A stretch of DNA of 64,000 nucleotides from Phycisphaeraceae bacterium (GCA_019636495.1 JAHBXL010000018.1:1-64000); one strand, 5' to 3'. Numbered from the stretch's first letter, positions 42,902 to 52,617 are shown. Program-made: numbers and translations. The notes: generated by a model from the sequence alone, not told the origin.

Positions 42902-45105
42902 CCACTGTTCCCTTGATTCACCCAATGCCTCGCCGCCCATCCATTCCGGGGTACGGGCAAACTCTGAGTTCCGCCACGGAACAGCGTGCGCGGTCGGTTC
43001 GCGCATGTGTGGAGGTTCTCCGAGTCGATCTTCTGTCGACGACCAGTGATGCTCCCACTTGGCTACCCCTCATTGGGGGCGGGCAGACCAATGTGCCCAT
43101 TTCACGCGAATTGGCTGCTGGCCTTGCCGCGTGGTGGCTCGCGTCCGTGCGTCTGGTTGCGGTTCTTGCAGGGCGAGTATCAGACATGTCCGGCTTGCCT
43201 GAAGCAGAAGCCTGGTTTCGTGGTCCAACCGAGACTCGATGCCTCTCGGAATTGATTTCGGCCCGCTCGCTTTCCGCGGCTGAGGACCTGCTCCGAGCCG
43301 TCGAGCACGACGACGCGCTTCGAGACCTCCTTCCCTATGTGCTTGAGGCTCACGGACCTGGCAGCCGAGCCAGCGTAATGAGGGACCCGGCCACGATGCG
43401 GGCGCGAGAGGCGAAACGCGCAACTGGCGTTTACTACACGCCGAGCGACGTGGCGGAGTACATCGTCGCAGAGGCCCTGCGGCTACACGGAGGACGGCCC
43501 GACCAACTCTCCTACTTTGATCCCGCTTGTGGCAGTGGCGTGTTTCTTCGCGCGGCGTTCGATCTGGTGACGCGTCGCGGGGACCTGCCCGCGGTAGAGG
43601 CGACGAGATTCGTCACGGAGCGCCTGTTCGGATCAGATATCGATCCCCTAGCCATCCAAGGTGCCTGCTTTGTACTGCTGGAGCGACTTTTCACACACAC
43701 TGAGCGGTTCGAGCCCGCTCCATTTTCGGTGTGGAGCTGCATTCGTCGGAATTTCGTAGTTACAGACTCGTTGAGACTATTCGTCCCGGGTGCAACGACT
43801 GCACGTTTGCCAACAGTGGGCCTGTTTGACGCGACGCCGAGCACGCCACGCGAATCGGAAGCCGCGGGCGCGGCCCGCATCGGGCAAGGTGAAGCCGAGG
43901 AGGGGATGGAGCTTGGCAACCTGTTGCCAGCAATCGCCGAAGGCGCGGACATCATCGTAGGGAATCCGCCATATGCCCCGCTGGGACAGCGTCGAGATGG
44001 CGCAGGTTTGAAGGACAGGTTTGCGTCGTACACAGAGGCCCCGAGTGCCGACTGCTATCCGCTTTTCGTGGAGATGATGTGGCGATTCGCACGGCGCGGG
44101 CACAGCGCGGCGGGAATGGTGGTTCCCCTGTCGATCGCGTATCACAGCCGCGAGCAACTCCGTGCCTGCCGGAAGGCGATTGTCGCCAGCGGCGGAAGGT
44201 GGAGATTCGCGTTCTTTGACCGTGAGCCTCATGCGCTTTTCGGCGAAGACGTGAAAACGCGAAACGCCATCGTCTTCCGCCAGGAGGCGGCGGATGGCTC
44301 CTGCCTTGGCGAGCCCGCGGTTGTGGAGACGGGGCCGATGCGGAAGTGGTCGAGTCGAACGCGGGCAGGACTTTTCAGGGCGATCGACTTTACCCCTCTG
44401 GAATGCCCGCGAATCGCCGACGGCATTCCGAAGCTTGGAGGGGCAATCGCCTCGCATGCTTTTGAGCTGCTTCAGCGCTCCCTCCACCATTTCAGTTCAA
44501 TTCCGCGGCAGGTCGGGTCGTTGGCGCCGGCTGCGGCGGTTGAGGCATGGGACGGTCACCGGGTGCTTGTGGGCGGAACGGCGTACAACTTCCTAAACGT
44601 GTTTCGGCCCTACCCGGGTCCGGCCACGACTAAGGCCCCGTGGAGCGAGAGCTCGCTCCACTGCTTCGAGTTCGCCAACGAGTCGGACGCTCACTTTGGA
44701 CTCGCCATCCTCTGCAGTCGAGTTTCGTTCTGGCTGTGGCATGTCGAACAGGATGGCTTCCACGTCACCCGCGAGTTCTTGACAACGCTTCCATTCGGTC
44801 GAGCATCGTTTCACGATCGGCAGCGTCAGGAACTCGCGTCGCTGGGATCGCAGATGTGGGCGGCGCTCCAGAGCGATCCGGTCGTCAACGTGAACGGGGG
44901 TCGGCAGACAGTTGCTTTCCGCCCGTACAAGTGTGACGAACTTAGGGATGCGATTGACGCAGTGCTGCTCGCTTCCGCGGGCCTTGATTCGCAATTCCTT
45001 CGCTACCTTCAACAGTTCGTTCGCTCGGTGATTAATGCGGACATGACCGACATTCGCGGCCAGACTGCCGTTAGTGGCACCGTCACGGAGGACGCCGACA
45101 CATGA
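42898..45105 (+). CDS. Eco57I-like DNA methyltransferase
   Basis: 735 residues starting at a GTG with GAGGAG upstream (overlap GTGA). The AdoMet motif DPACGSG is at residue 208 and the catalytic NPPY at residue 356, the order of gamma-class N6-adenine enzymes. YYTPSDVAEYIV precedes motif I as in Eco57I-type proteins. The C-terminal part (about 500-700) would contain target recognition. No nuclease motif was found in it, so the PLD protein downstream may cut. GC content is lower than in the phage genes. Confidence 0.88.
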   Translation: MTTVPLIHPMPRRPSIPGYGQTLSSATEQRARSVRACVEVLRVDLLSTTSDAPTWLPLIGGGQTNVPISRELAAGLAAWWLASVRLVAVLAGRVSDMSGLPEAEAWFRGPTETRCLSELISARSLSAAEDLLRAVEHDDALRDLLPYVLEAHGPGSRASVMRDPATMRAREAKRATGVYYTPSDVAEYIVAEALRLHGGRPDQLSYFDPACGSGVFLRAAFDLVTRRGDLPAVEATRFVTERLFGSDIDPLAIQGACFVLLERLFTHTERFEPAPFSVWSCIRRNFVVTDSLRLFVPGATTARLPTVGLFDATPSTPRESEAAGAARIGQGEAEEGMELGNLLPAIAEGADIIVGNPPYAPLGQRRDGAGLKDRFASYTEAPSADCYPLFVEMMWRFARRGHSAAGMVVPLSIAYHSREQLRACRKAIVASGGRWRFAFFDREPHALFGEDVKTRNAIVFRQEAADGSCLGEPAVVETGPMRKWSSRTRAGLFRAIDFTPLECPRIADGIPKLGGAIASHAFELLQRSLHHFSSIPRQVGSLAPAAAVEAWDGHRVLVGGTAYNFLNVFRPYPGPATTKAPWSESSLHCFEFANESDAHFGLAILCSRVSFWLWHVEQDGFHVTREFLTTLPFGRASFHDRQRQELASLGSQMWAALQSDPVVNVNGGRQTVAFRPYKCDELRDAIDAVLLASAGLDSQFLRYLQQFVRSVINADMTDIRGQTAVSGTVTEDADT

Positions 45106-46001
45106 GTAAAGCCCAAACCACTTCGCACAAAGAGAAGAGCCGCCTCACGAAAGAGGAGTGGCGGGAATACACGAAGACGGTGTGGCACATCGCCAACACT
45201 TCTCATCCAGGTCATCCGGCCGTCTACCCGGTCGAGATTCCTCATCGCCTTATCAAGTTGTTCAGTTTCCACGGCGAGACCGTACTGGACCCGTTCGCTG
45301 GCACTGGAACCACGGCACAGGCCGGGATTCCACTGGGCCGCAAGGTTGTCTGCGTCGATCAGAATCCGAAGTACGTCCGGCTCATCCAGTCGGAGTGCGG
45401 CCAGCTCCGCAACGGCACGCTGACCGCTGCCAAGCTTCTTCACGTGGTTCACGGCGACAGCCGAGATCTCAGAACACTCGAAAACGACTCGGTGTCGCTC
45501 ATCGTGACCAGTCCGCCCTACTGGAACAAGGCGGACTACGGATCGGGCAAGGCGAACATCGGAAACGTCGATGGATACCGAGAGTTTCTGCGCACGATCC
45601 GACCTGTGTTTGAAGAGTGCTTCCGTGTGCTTCAGCCGGGGAGGAAACTCTGCCTTGTGACGGCGAACGTCAACCAACACACTGACCACGGCCTCCTGAC
45701 CTTTCCCCTCGCGGCCGACTTTGGCGTCCTCCTCCGCGATTGCGGATTTGTGTTGGTCACCGAGATCGTCTGGTCGAAGGATGGCACGGGGGGACGCTGG
45801 GGATCGGCAAACGCACAGCGACCAATCTTCGGAAGTTACCCCTATCCCCCGAATTTCCTCTTCAAGAACGTTCACGAGTACATCGTGGTCGTTTCGAAGC
45901 CGCCTGCGAAGCGATCCAAGGGGCCGAAGGTGAAAGCGCTCCGGGATATCATGCACGATTCCGGTACCGAGCTTCCGCACAGGATCGCCGCGATCAAATG
46001 A
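45102..46001 (+). CDS. DNA methyltransferase with TSPPYW motif
   Basis: 299 residues in ATGA overlap with the previous gene. The AdoMet motif DPFAGTGT (from residue 63) precedes the catalytic TSPPYW (about 136-141). The SPPY form is frequent in N4-cytosine methylases. The N-terminal W.IANTS.PGHPA.YP and RLIKLFS elements, usually found C-terminal to SPPY, lie here before motif I, so the domain order is permuted. A second methylase in one cluster suggests an asymmetric target site, one enzyme per strand. Confidence 0.88.
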   Translation: MSKAQTTSHKEKSRLTKEEWREYTKTVWHIANTSHPGHPAVYPVEIPHRLIKLFSFHGETVLDPFAGTGTTAQAGIPLGRKVVCVDQNPKYVRLIQSECGQLRNGTLTAAKLLHVVHGDSRDLRTLENDSVSLIVTSPPYWNKADYGSGKANIGNVDGYREFLRTIRPVFEECFRVLQPGRKLCLVTANVNQHTDHGLLTFPLAADFGVLLRDCGFVLVTEIVWSKDGTGGRWGSANAQRPIFGSYPYPPNFLFKNVHEYIVVVSKPPAKRSKGPKVKALRDIMHDSGTELPHRIAAIK

Positions 46002-47145
46002 ACCTGTACCAAGTCGCACTTTCTGGCGTGGACGGCTTCGTGAGAACCGTCGCGACCGGGGATGACTTTCTTCCATCCTCAAGCGCCTGTGCGATGAGGC
46101 GCCCGCTGGATGATCGGTCTTCGTACACCCGATAGGTAATCTGGCCCTCGGCGCGATCGAATCGGATCACTGGTGCTTGCATCGACTTCGCTTCTGGAAT
46201 CTCGAGCTTGAGCGTGTTCGTCTTGCCCTTTCCGCGCTCGGGGCGGGTCGCGCTGATCGGCCGACGATGACCATCGTGGCCGCTGACCACGTGGGTTGCC
46301 TGATTGAAGAAGTTTGAGTGATAGAGCCCGATCGGCACCTGCAGCTGTGTATTCCCTCTTGCAAGGCGAGGCCTCATCAAGAGGACGTTTGATGTTTGGT
46401 CCGACGGCCGCGTCGCGACACGAGCTGCTCCAGCCCCCCGTGGGGCACCGACCACCGGGGCCGCCGGCGCGGCCGCGCCTCCGTCAGGCACAGGCGGCGC
46501 GACGACGCGGAGTTTGCCGAAGAGCGGTTGTCGCGAGGACTTCGTGCCGCCCTTCGATGTCCCTCGCTGCGCGCGGAGCTGGGCGAGCAAGTCCCGTTCT
46601 CGCTTCACGTATCCCATCGAAAGCAGGTTGGCCAGTAGCGCGGCATCCAGCTGCTTCGCCATCCCGTGAAGCGGATCTCGCCATGAGTCGAACGAAGTCT
46701 CTGCATCTGCAACCACCTTGGACTGCGGCGTGTCATCAATCGTCAACGCTACCTCGGTGTTGGTGTACAGACCGGACTCAGTGATGTTGTTGGACCCGAC
46801 CACGAGCCTGGCGGCGGTAGCGTTGCTGAGCAGGTACAGCTTGGGATGGAAAACTGCGGATTCTTCGTTGTGGAACACATGGGTAATCGCCGACCCATAC
46901 GTCGCCAACGAAAGCAGGTCTTCGAGGCCCTCGAAGGACGTATGGGCGATGTCAACGCCGACGATCAGTCGGATCTCCCCGCCTCCTTGCAAAAAGGCGC
47001 GAAGGGTCGGCATCAAGTGCCGAGTTCCCGATCGGCGAACCCACGCCACCGCGGCTTGAAAACGAGACCATCGCCCGGCTGAGAGCTCGTCCAGAAGGTA
47101 CTTCCCGAAACGGTGTGCGATAGGCTGATTGAGGAACACTGGCAT
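45994..47145 (-). CDS. PLD-family restriction endonuclease candidate
   Basis: 383 residues, convergent with the methyltransferases and overlapping the last by 8 bp. FHPKLYLLSNATAARLVVGS followed by NNITESGLYTNTE is a single HxK...N PLD motif, as in the NgoFVII/BfiI-type nucleases that work as dimers without metal. The C-terminal third is basic and may recognise DNA. ATG 47,145 has GGAG upstream. Together with the two methylases it makes a restriction-modification set. Confidence 0.82.
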   Translation of the reverse strand: MPVFLNQPIAHRFGKYLLDELSAGRWSRFQAAVAWVRRSGTRHLMPTLRAFLQGGGEIRLIVGVDIAHTSFEGLEDLLSLATYGSAITHVFHNEESAVFHPKLYLLSNATAARLVVGSNNITESGLYTNTEVALTIDDTPQSKVVADAETSFDSWRDPLHGMAKQLDAALLANLLSMGYVKRERDLLAQLRAQRGTSKGGTKSSRQPLFGKLRVVAPPVPDGGAAAPAAPVVGAPRGAGAARVATRPSDQTSNVLLMRPRLARGNTQLQVPIGLYHSNFFNQATHVVSGHDGHRRPISATRPERGKGKTNTLKLEIPEAKSMQAPVIRFDRAEGQITYRVYEDRSSSGRLIAQALEDGRKSSPVATVLTKPSTPESATWYRFI

Positions 47146-47344
47146 ACAGCGTCTCCGCAGGGTCGCAGCACGGGCGGGACGATGCCGCGAGTGTGCAGGG
47201 CGAGCCATTCTCAGGGATGGTACCCGTGTTCGCATGTCGCGCCCACTGGACGGGCGCGCAACACGGCCTCCCCCGGGGTACTCACGCGCGACAATCCCGG
47301 TCGGTTAGCAGAGGGGTATGGGCGAGGGCTGGGTCCCTCGCCGC
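47146..47344. other. Spacer, probable left junction of prophage 2
   Basis: No supported gene is seen. A hairpin CGCGCCC ACTGGAC GGGCGCG lies at 47,238-47,258. The recombinase operon starts just to the right, so the left attachment site of prophage 2 should be in this interval. Confidence 0.4.
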
Positions 47345-47614
47345 ATGCCACGACACGAAGCGCAGAACATCCCGACGAAGGCGGGCTCGCTACGCCTACC
47401 CGCCCGCGCCATCGAAATCCTCGCCGCGGCGACGGCGCGGCTGATCGACGCGAGCGCCCACGATTCGGGCGTCAGCATCGAACATGCCGGTTCCTATGGG
47501 TCGGGACTTGAACTGGCGGATCATGCCGCCCTCAGTGTGCCTACGGGTGAACGCCACCGTACCGAACCGGAGAACCCGGGACGATGCTGCCCGAAGGAGC
47601 CTGAAGGACGATGA
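47345..47614 (+). CDS. Small protein preceding DUF2924, unknown
   Basis: 89 residues. It opens PRHEAQNIPTKAGSLRLPAR, has a helix (AIEILAAATARLIDASA), then GSYGSGLELADHAAL and a basic CCPKEPEGR end. Its stop overlaps the DUF2924 start by 4 nt (ATGA), as do the next two gene pairs, supporting it as the first gene of a four-gene operon with the recombinase. Confidence 0.6.
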   Translation: MPRHEAQNIPTKAGSLRLPARAIEILAAATARLIDASAHDSGVSIEHAGSYGSGLELADHAALSVPTGERHRTEPENPGRCCPKEPEGR

Positions 47615-48129
47615 AGACCGGCGCAACCAGAAACATCCAGCAACAGATCGACGATCTCCGCGACATGCCCGTGTCGCGGCTCCGTGAGCGCTACGCCGAC
47701 GTTTTCGGCGAACCAACGGCCTCCGGCAACCGCCAGTGGCTCTATCGACGGGTGGCCTGGCGAATCCAGGCGTTGGCAGAGGGAGACCTTTCCGAACGGG
47801 CGCGACGACGGGCCGCGGAGTTGGCCCGGGACGTCGACGTCCGGGTACGGCCACCGGTGGAACGGGAAGCAGACGATACTCGCGCCGGCGCGCGGCTCGT
47901 GACGATCACCGGGCGGCTCGCGTCGGCGGGAACCGATCGCCTACCCGCGCCGGGCACCGTGCTGCGGCGCACTTTCAAGGGCGCTGAGCACGAGGTCACG
48001 GTGCTTCCCCACGGCTTCGAGCACGAGGGGAAGACCTACCGCTCCCTGTCGGCGGTGGCGACGGCGATCACCGGGTCGCACTGGAACGGGTTCCTGTTCT
48101 TCGGGCTGACCAGGAAGGGAACCGCATGA
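47611..48129 (+). CDS. DUF2924 family protein
   Basis: 172 residues. QQQIDDLRDMPVSRLRERYA, then FGEP...GNRQWLYRRVAWR is the family's N-terminal signature; the C-terminus has LRRTFKGAEHEVTVLPHGFE and SLSAVATAITGSHWNGFLFF. DUF2924 genes are very often adjacent to large serine recombinases in proteobacterial and planctomycete elements. A helper or directionality role has been suspected but not shown. ATGA overlaps occur at both ends. Confidence 0.9.
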   Translation: MKTGATRNIQQQIDDLRDMPVSRLRERYADVFGEPTASGNRQWLYRRVAWRIQALAEGDLSERARRRAAELARDVDVRVRPPVEREADDTRAGARLVTITGRLASAGTDRLPAPGTVLRRTFKGAEHEVTVLPHGFEHEGKTYRSLSAVATAITGSHWNGFLFFGLTRKGTA

Positions 48130-49718
48130 GCGCCACCGCCACCAAGCGTCCCGCCGTCTCGCGCCGGGCCACCGCGAACGCCGCGTCGAGCGGTCCCCCG
48201 GTCACCCAACCGGGCAACAGGTCCATCCGTTGCGCGATTTACACGCGGAAGAGCACGGAGGAGGGACTCGACCAGGAGTTCAACAGCCTCGACGCCCAGC
48301 GCGAGAGCGCCATCGCGTACATCGCCAGCCAGAAGAACGAGGGGTGGACCGGCGTTCCGGACCGCTACGACGACGGCGGTTTCACGGGCGGCAACATGGA
48401 CCGGCCCGCGCTCAAGCGGTTGATGGATGACATCGAGGCGGGAAAGGTCAACTGCGTGGTCGTCTACAAGGTGGACCGCCTGAGCCGGTCGCTGATGGAC
48501 TTCGCGCGGCTGATGGAACTCTTCGACCGCAAGGGCGTGTCATTCGTCTCGGTCACGCAGCAGTTCAACACGACCCATTCGATGGGTCGCCTGACGCTGA
48601 ACATCCTGCTGTCGTTCGCGCAGTTCGAGCGGGAGATCATCTCCGAGCGCACGCGCGACAAGATCGCCTCCGCCCGCCGCAAGGGCAAGTACCAGCACGG
48701 CAAGCCGATCCTGGGGTACGACTTCGTGCCAGCGCCCGCTCCCTTCACGGGGCGACGGCTTGTCGTCAACAAGGAAGAGGCGGGGCGCGTGCTTCGCATC
48801 TTCGAGCTGTACCTCGAGGCGGGGAGCATCCTCCGCGTCGCCGATGAGTGCAATGCCCGTGGGTGGACCACGAAGTCATGGACAACCACCGCCGGGCGCA
48901 CGGTCGGCAACCGGGAGTTCGACAAGACGATCATCTCGCGGATGCTCCGGAACCCGCTGTACCTGGGAAAGGTGCCGCACAACGGGGCGGTGTACGACGG
49001 CGAGCACGAGGCGATCATCGACGATGATCTCTTCCGCCGCGTCCAATCCCAACTCAAGCTCGCCGGCGAACGCGGCGGGGCGAGCGTGAAGAACTCCACC
49101 GGATCGCTCCTCGGCGGATTGGTCCGGTGCAAGGGGTGCGGTTGCGCGATGTCCCCGAGCAGCGCCTCGAAGAAGAAGCCCGACGGGACGCGCACCCGAT
49201 ACCGGTACTACGTCTGCTCCAACGCGGTGAAGCGCGGACGCCAGCACTGCGCCGCCCCGTCCCTGCCCGGGCCGGCGCTCGAGGTGTTCGTTCTTGACCA
49301 GGTGAAGGCCATTCTGGCCGACTCCCCGCAGATGTCGACTGTCGTGTCCCGCGCGATCGACCTCCTCCGGGAAGCGGCCAGCGCTCGGATCGCCGAGCAG
49401 ACGCGGCTCCGTGCCGTGCTTGAACGGCTCTCCAGCGAGGAACCCACCGCCGCGACGCGCCGCGAGATCGAGCGTGTGCGGCGTGCGCTCGCGGCGGTTT
49501 CCGCGCAGGTGGCGGCGGGCGCCGACCGCCTCATCGACGAGGACGAGGTGACCGGAGCCGTCGAGGCCTTCGACGGAGTCTGGAACGCGATGACGCAGGC
49601 CGAACGCGCCGAGTTCCTGCACGTCGTGATCGCGTCCGTGGAGTACGACGGCCAGACGCAGGACGTCGCGATCACCTTCAACCCCGAACTCGATCCAGCG
49701 GAGACGGCCAGCGAATGA
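48126..49718 (+). CDS. Large serine recombinase (integrase of prophage 2)
   Basis: 530 residues. The catalytic N-domain has IYTRKSTEEGLDQEFNSLDA (nucleophile Ser in RKST), YKVDRLSRSLMDF and ILLSFAQFEREIISERTRDK. The recombinase domain has GYDFV and the zinc-ribbon VRCKGCGCAMSP...YRYYVCSNAVKRGRQHC, and a coiled coil lies near residue 430. Such enzymes join attP and attB and need a partner factor to excise. It lies at the left end of prophage 2, as expected. Confidence 0.95.
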   Translation: MSATATKRPAVSRRATANAASSGPPVTQPGNRSIRCAIYTRKSTEEGLDQEFNSLDAQRESAIAYIASQKNEGWTGVPDRYDDGGFTGGNMDRPALKRLMDDIEAGKVNCVVVYKVDRLSRSLMDFARLMELFDRKGVSFVSVTQQFNTTHSMGRLTLNILLSFAQFEREIISERTRDKIASARRKGKYQHGKPILGYDFVPAPAPFTGRRLVVNKEEAGRVLRIFELYLEAGSILRVADECNARGWTTKSWTTTAGRTVGNREFDKTIISRMLRNPLYLGKVPHNGAVYDGEHEAIIDDDLFRRVQSQLKLAGERGGASVKNSTGSLLGGLVRCKGCGCAMSPSSASKKKPDGTRTRYRYYVCSNAVKRGRQHCAAPSLPGPALEVFVLDQVKAILADSPQMSTVVSRAIDLLREAASARIAEQTRLRAVLERLSSEEPTAATRREIERVRRALAAVSAQVAAGADRLIDEDEVTGAVEAFDGVWNAMTQAERAEFLHVVIASVEYDGQTQDVAITFNPELDPAETASE

Positions 49719-50152
49719 CCTCACCTTCCACACAAGCAGGCCGCGCTCCGGGTGCCGTGCCGATCACCAGGACGGCACGGTTTGTCGTGCCAGGACGGGA
49801 ACGAACGACGACGCACACCGGGGATGCGGCGCAACCTGCATCACCCGGTCGGGTGCCACGGGTCGCGCGGTTGATGGCGCTGGCGATCCGGTTCGATTCG
49901 CTGGTGAGGGAGGGAGTGGTGAGCACGCAAGCGGAACTGGCGGCGGTCGGCCACGTCACGCGGGCCCGCGTGACGCAGATCATGAACCTGCTCCACCTGG
50001 CTCCTGACCTTCAGGAGGCCGTGCTCCATCTGCCGCCGGTCTGGGCGGGGCGCGACCCGGTCACTGAGCACGAATTGCGCAAAGTGGTGGCAAAGGTCGA
50101 GTGGCCCGACCAGCGAATCGCCTGGCGACAGGTGATGTTGGAGACGTCATAA
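49715..50152 (+). CDS. Helix-turn-helix protein, last gene of recombinase operon
   Basis: 145 residues. The C-terminal half has MALAIRFDSLVREGVVSTQA, then ELAAVGHVTRARVTQIMNLL, a helix-turn-helix like that of ParB/KorB or Xis-type proteins, and KVEWPDQRIAWRQVM. The N-terminal 50 residues are Arg/Thr/Pro-rich and probably unfolded. It starts in the recombinase stop (ATGA). It could control integration direction; this is inferred from position. Confidence 0.7.
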   Translation: MTSPSTQAGRAPGAVPITRTARFVVPGRERTTTHTGDAAQPASPGRVPRVARLMALAIRFDSLVREGVVSTQAELAAVGHVTRARVTQIMNLLHLAPDLQEAVLHLPPVWAGRDPVTEHELRKVVAKVEWPDQRIAWRQVMLETS

Positions 50153-50331
50153 ACTCAGCGCAGTCAATGGCTTGGCATCGGCCAGTGATGGCGGGCGACA
50201 GAATGCGCACCCTGTCAGGAGCGAACGGCGGCTTCCCTAACGGATACACTACTGCCCATGTATCCCGCCAGGCGTTCTCGGCGGGCTCGTGGCGGAGGCC
50301 GCGGGATCTTCGCGTCTGGCCGGAGTTGCCG

Positions 50332-51522
50332 ATGTCCAAGAGTCTTCGTGCGGGGCGGTGGGTCAATCCGGGTTCGCTCAACGGCATCGATCCCAAGCTG
50401 CAACGGCGGTTCTTCGAGCGCTACCGCAAAGAACTTGAACCGCACGGCGTGTTCACCGCCACGGGGCTCGACGATGACGCCATCCTGCGCGTGATGTCTG
50501 GCGAGGTTACGGCGCTGTCGGCTGAACTTGTCGACCGAATTGGCGTCATCGACGAAATGGCGTCCGATGCGAATTACCACACACTCTTCAATGAAGCCAA
50601 GCGCCTCGGGATGGACGTTGGCCCTACTCCCAGCAGCGCCGACCTTGTTGTGCATCTCCTGCTGGACGGCACCGAGTCGCTGGAGCGGATATACGCGGAG
50701 CGCCTGCCTATCGCGCGCCGGCGCCTCCGTAGTTACTTCGCGCTCACGACCGCGCCGCCCGCGATGACGGGTGTCGCCGATCATGTCCTCAAAGGGTACG
50801 AGGACGGGCTGGAGAAGGATTTCGTCGGACGCAAGCGCGGATCGGGCGTGCGGGTGTTCCATTTCCCCACGCCGACCGGTTTCCGTCAGATGATCCGACG
50901 TGCCGACATTGCTCATCGCGACGTCTCAATCGATCCCCAAACTGGCGGACGCCAACACATCATCTTTCACCCGGAACGGTTTGATGTGCTGATCTACGAG
51001 CAGGCCGAAGGCGAGATGTACGTCAACGCGAAGCACGACGCCGATGAGCGAGCATACCTCGAGCATGCCGGACACCATCTCTTCGGCCAGTCGCAGATAT
51101 TCCTGGCCGAAGGGCTGCCCGCCAAGTACACGCTCAAGCCCATCCTCGAGAAAGGCGAGGCGTGCCTGCGGTGCGACGACGTACCCGAGCTCGAGGCGGT
51201 CTGGCTCAGGGGCCTGGACTGGGCCCATCCCAAGGGCGTCGATCTGGTCGAGCGCCCCCGCTCCAAGAGCGACCTCTTTCGCGCCTTGCAAGACGCTGGC
51301 CGCGGCATTCCACGTGGCGTGAAGCTGATGGGTGCCACGTTCAACGTGCTGTTCAAGACGGGTCGGGAGGCACAACTCCGGATCACGCTGCCCAACAATG
51401 CGGTGCTCCCGCGAGACAATGACCGTGAAGTAATCCTCCGCTGGCTCGGTCTGCGCGGATTCCTACAGGACCGTCGAAAGGCTACCCATGGGCTCACTCG
51501 CGCTCTTGTGGCAGCGTCTTGA
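50332..51522 (+). CDS. Unknown protein, first of an overlapping pair
   Basis: 396 residues. ATG 50,332 has CGGAG upstream; the longer frame to 50,101 reads through unlikely sequence. It has a helical first half (FFERYRKELEPHGVF, LERIYAERLPIARRRLRSY) and a mixed second half with GRQHIIFHPERFDVLIYEQ and CLRCDDVPELE. No domain was recognised. The next gene starts 35 nt inside it, so the two form a unit. Confidence 0.65.
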   Translation: MSKSLRAGRWVNPGSLNGIDPKLQRRFFERYRKELEPHGVFTATGLDDDAILRVMSGEVTALSAELVDRIGVIDEMASDANYHTLFNEAKRLGMDVGPTPSSADLVVHLLLDGTESLERIYAERLPIARRRLRSYFALTTAPPAMTGVADHVLKGYEDGLEKDFVGRKRGSGVRVFHFPTPTGFRQMIRRADIAHRDVSIDPQTGGRQHIIFHPERFDVLIYEQAEGEMYVNAKHDADERAYLEHAGHHLFGQSQIFLAEGLPAKYTLKPILEKGEACLRCDDVPELEAVWLRGLDWAHPKGVDLVERPRSKSDLFRALQDAGRGIPRGVKLMGATFNVLFKTGREAQLRITLPNNAVLPRDNDREVILRWLGLRGFLQDRRKATHGLTRALVAAS

Positions 51523-52483
51523 GACCGCGCCAGCGGACGCCGCGCCCCAGCCGGAGTGGCGTGCCCTGTGCGGAGACGACTTCGCCTGTGTCGACGGTCT
51601 GCTCGAGGCCAATGGTCGCCGCGCTTCGGTGGTCACGTCGCCGCGCCCGAATGCGCCGGACATGCGGGTGGTCGCGCATAGGAACGGGACGGTGGTGGCG
51701 GTGTGCGATGAGGGCGTCACGCCCCGTCGAGATCTCGCGCCCGAGGACTACACGCTTCTGCACATCTCGCCCAGGCGACTGCGCCCGGCAATCGCCAACG
51801 CCCTCGGCCTGGAAACGTCCACAACGCCCATCAACGGCCTTCCGGGTGACTTCCGCATCGGTACGTGGGGTGTGCCGGGATCGGACCGTTTCCCGGTCAC
51901 ATTCGTGGCCCAGCCGGATACCACAGCGCTGGCGCTCACGATCCGGTCGGTCGTGTCGTCCAGCGACATGGGCATGATCATCGTGACGCCAACGGCCCAG
52001 GGCTGGTCTGACGAGCTACGTGAATGGGTCGAGGCCCGCAAGAGCGTGCTCGTGCCCGCGGAAGATGTGCTTGACTCAAACGGCTCCGGCCTGATCGCGT
52101 CGGATCTCTGGCAGGGCTTCATCGATCGCCTCGTGCGGCGCAACGGGCTCGATCTAGCCTCTCCCCGGCGCTCCAAGGCGAAGCGCAAGAAGCGGGCGGA
52201 TCGCCTGGGCGCGATCAATGCAGTCGAGACGGCGCTAACGCAGATGGCCCGGGATCGCGTGGCGCTCATTCGCTCACGACTCAGGGATGAGCAGGGCATG
52301 CCCGCCAGCTTGCCGCGGGTGACAAAGTCCGCGATTGCGACGGCGGCCAAGGTCAAACCGCATGTCATCACACGGGTTTTCAACGACTCGGGCGCCGACA
52401 GCGTCCGCTCGCTCTTCACGCTCGTGAACGACCCGCAGGCGCTGTGGGATTCCGGCTTCGGGCGCGTCCGGCTGGGCCGCTGA
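51488..52483 (+). CDS. Unknown protein, second of an overlapping pair
   Basis: 331 residues. The middle has TFVAQPDTTALALTIRSVVS, then GMIIVTPTAQGWSDELREWV, a Rossmann-like alternation. The C-terminal third is basic with KAKRKKRADRLGA and a helix-turn-helix-like KSAIATAAKVKPHVITRVF. It overlaps the preceding gene. A DNA-linked early function, for instance defence or lysogeny control, is possible but unsupported. Confidence 0.65.
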   Translation: MGSLALLWQRLETAPADAAPQPEWRALCGDDFACVDGLLEANGRRASVVTSPRPNAPDMRVVAHRNGTVVAVCDEGVTPRRDLAPEDYTLLHISPRRLRPAIANALGLETSTTPINGLPGDFRIGTWGVPGSDRFPVTFVAQPDTTALALTIRSVVSSSDMGMIIVTPTAQGWSDELREWVEARKSVLVPAEDVLDSNGSGLIASDLWQGFIDRLVRRNGLDLASPRRSKAKRKKRADRLGAINAVETALTQMARDRVALIRSRLRDEQGMPASLPRVTKSAIATAAKVKPHVITRVFNDSGADSVRSLFTLVNDPQALWDSGFGRVRLGR

Positions 52484-52496
52484 CGCACTCCACTTC

Positions 52497-52527
52497 TTGC
52501 ACTTTGCGCTGGTTGCTGTAAGTGCAA
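52497..52527. promoter_or_regulatory. Inverted repeat after the unknown pair
   Basis: TTGCACTT and AAGTGCAA form an 8-bp stem with a 15-nt loop, 14 bp after the unknown gene stop. It may be a terminator for that pair or an operator for the next gene. Confidence 0.45.
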
Positions 52528-52617
52528 ATCGCACGGCGGTTGTCATTTGGTCTCATGTTTTCAGGCCTCCCGTGATGACGGTCAAGTTTTCTGCGCGCTG
52601 ATCTGCAAGCCCCACCG

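Noticed and set aside
47480..47580. tRNA on the minus strand (GTTCAAGTCCCG looks like a T-arm)
   Set aside because: The flanking bases cannot form the 5-bp T stem or a 7-bp acceptor, and no anticodon arm fits; the region codes for the small protein before DUF2924.
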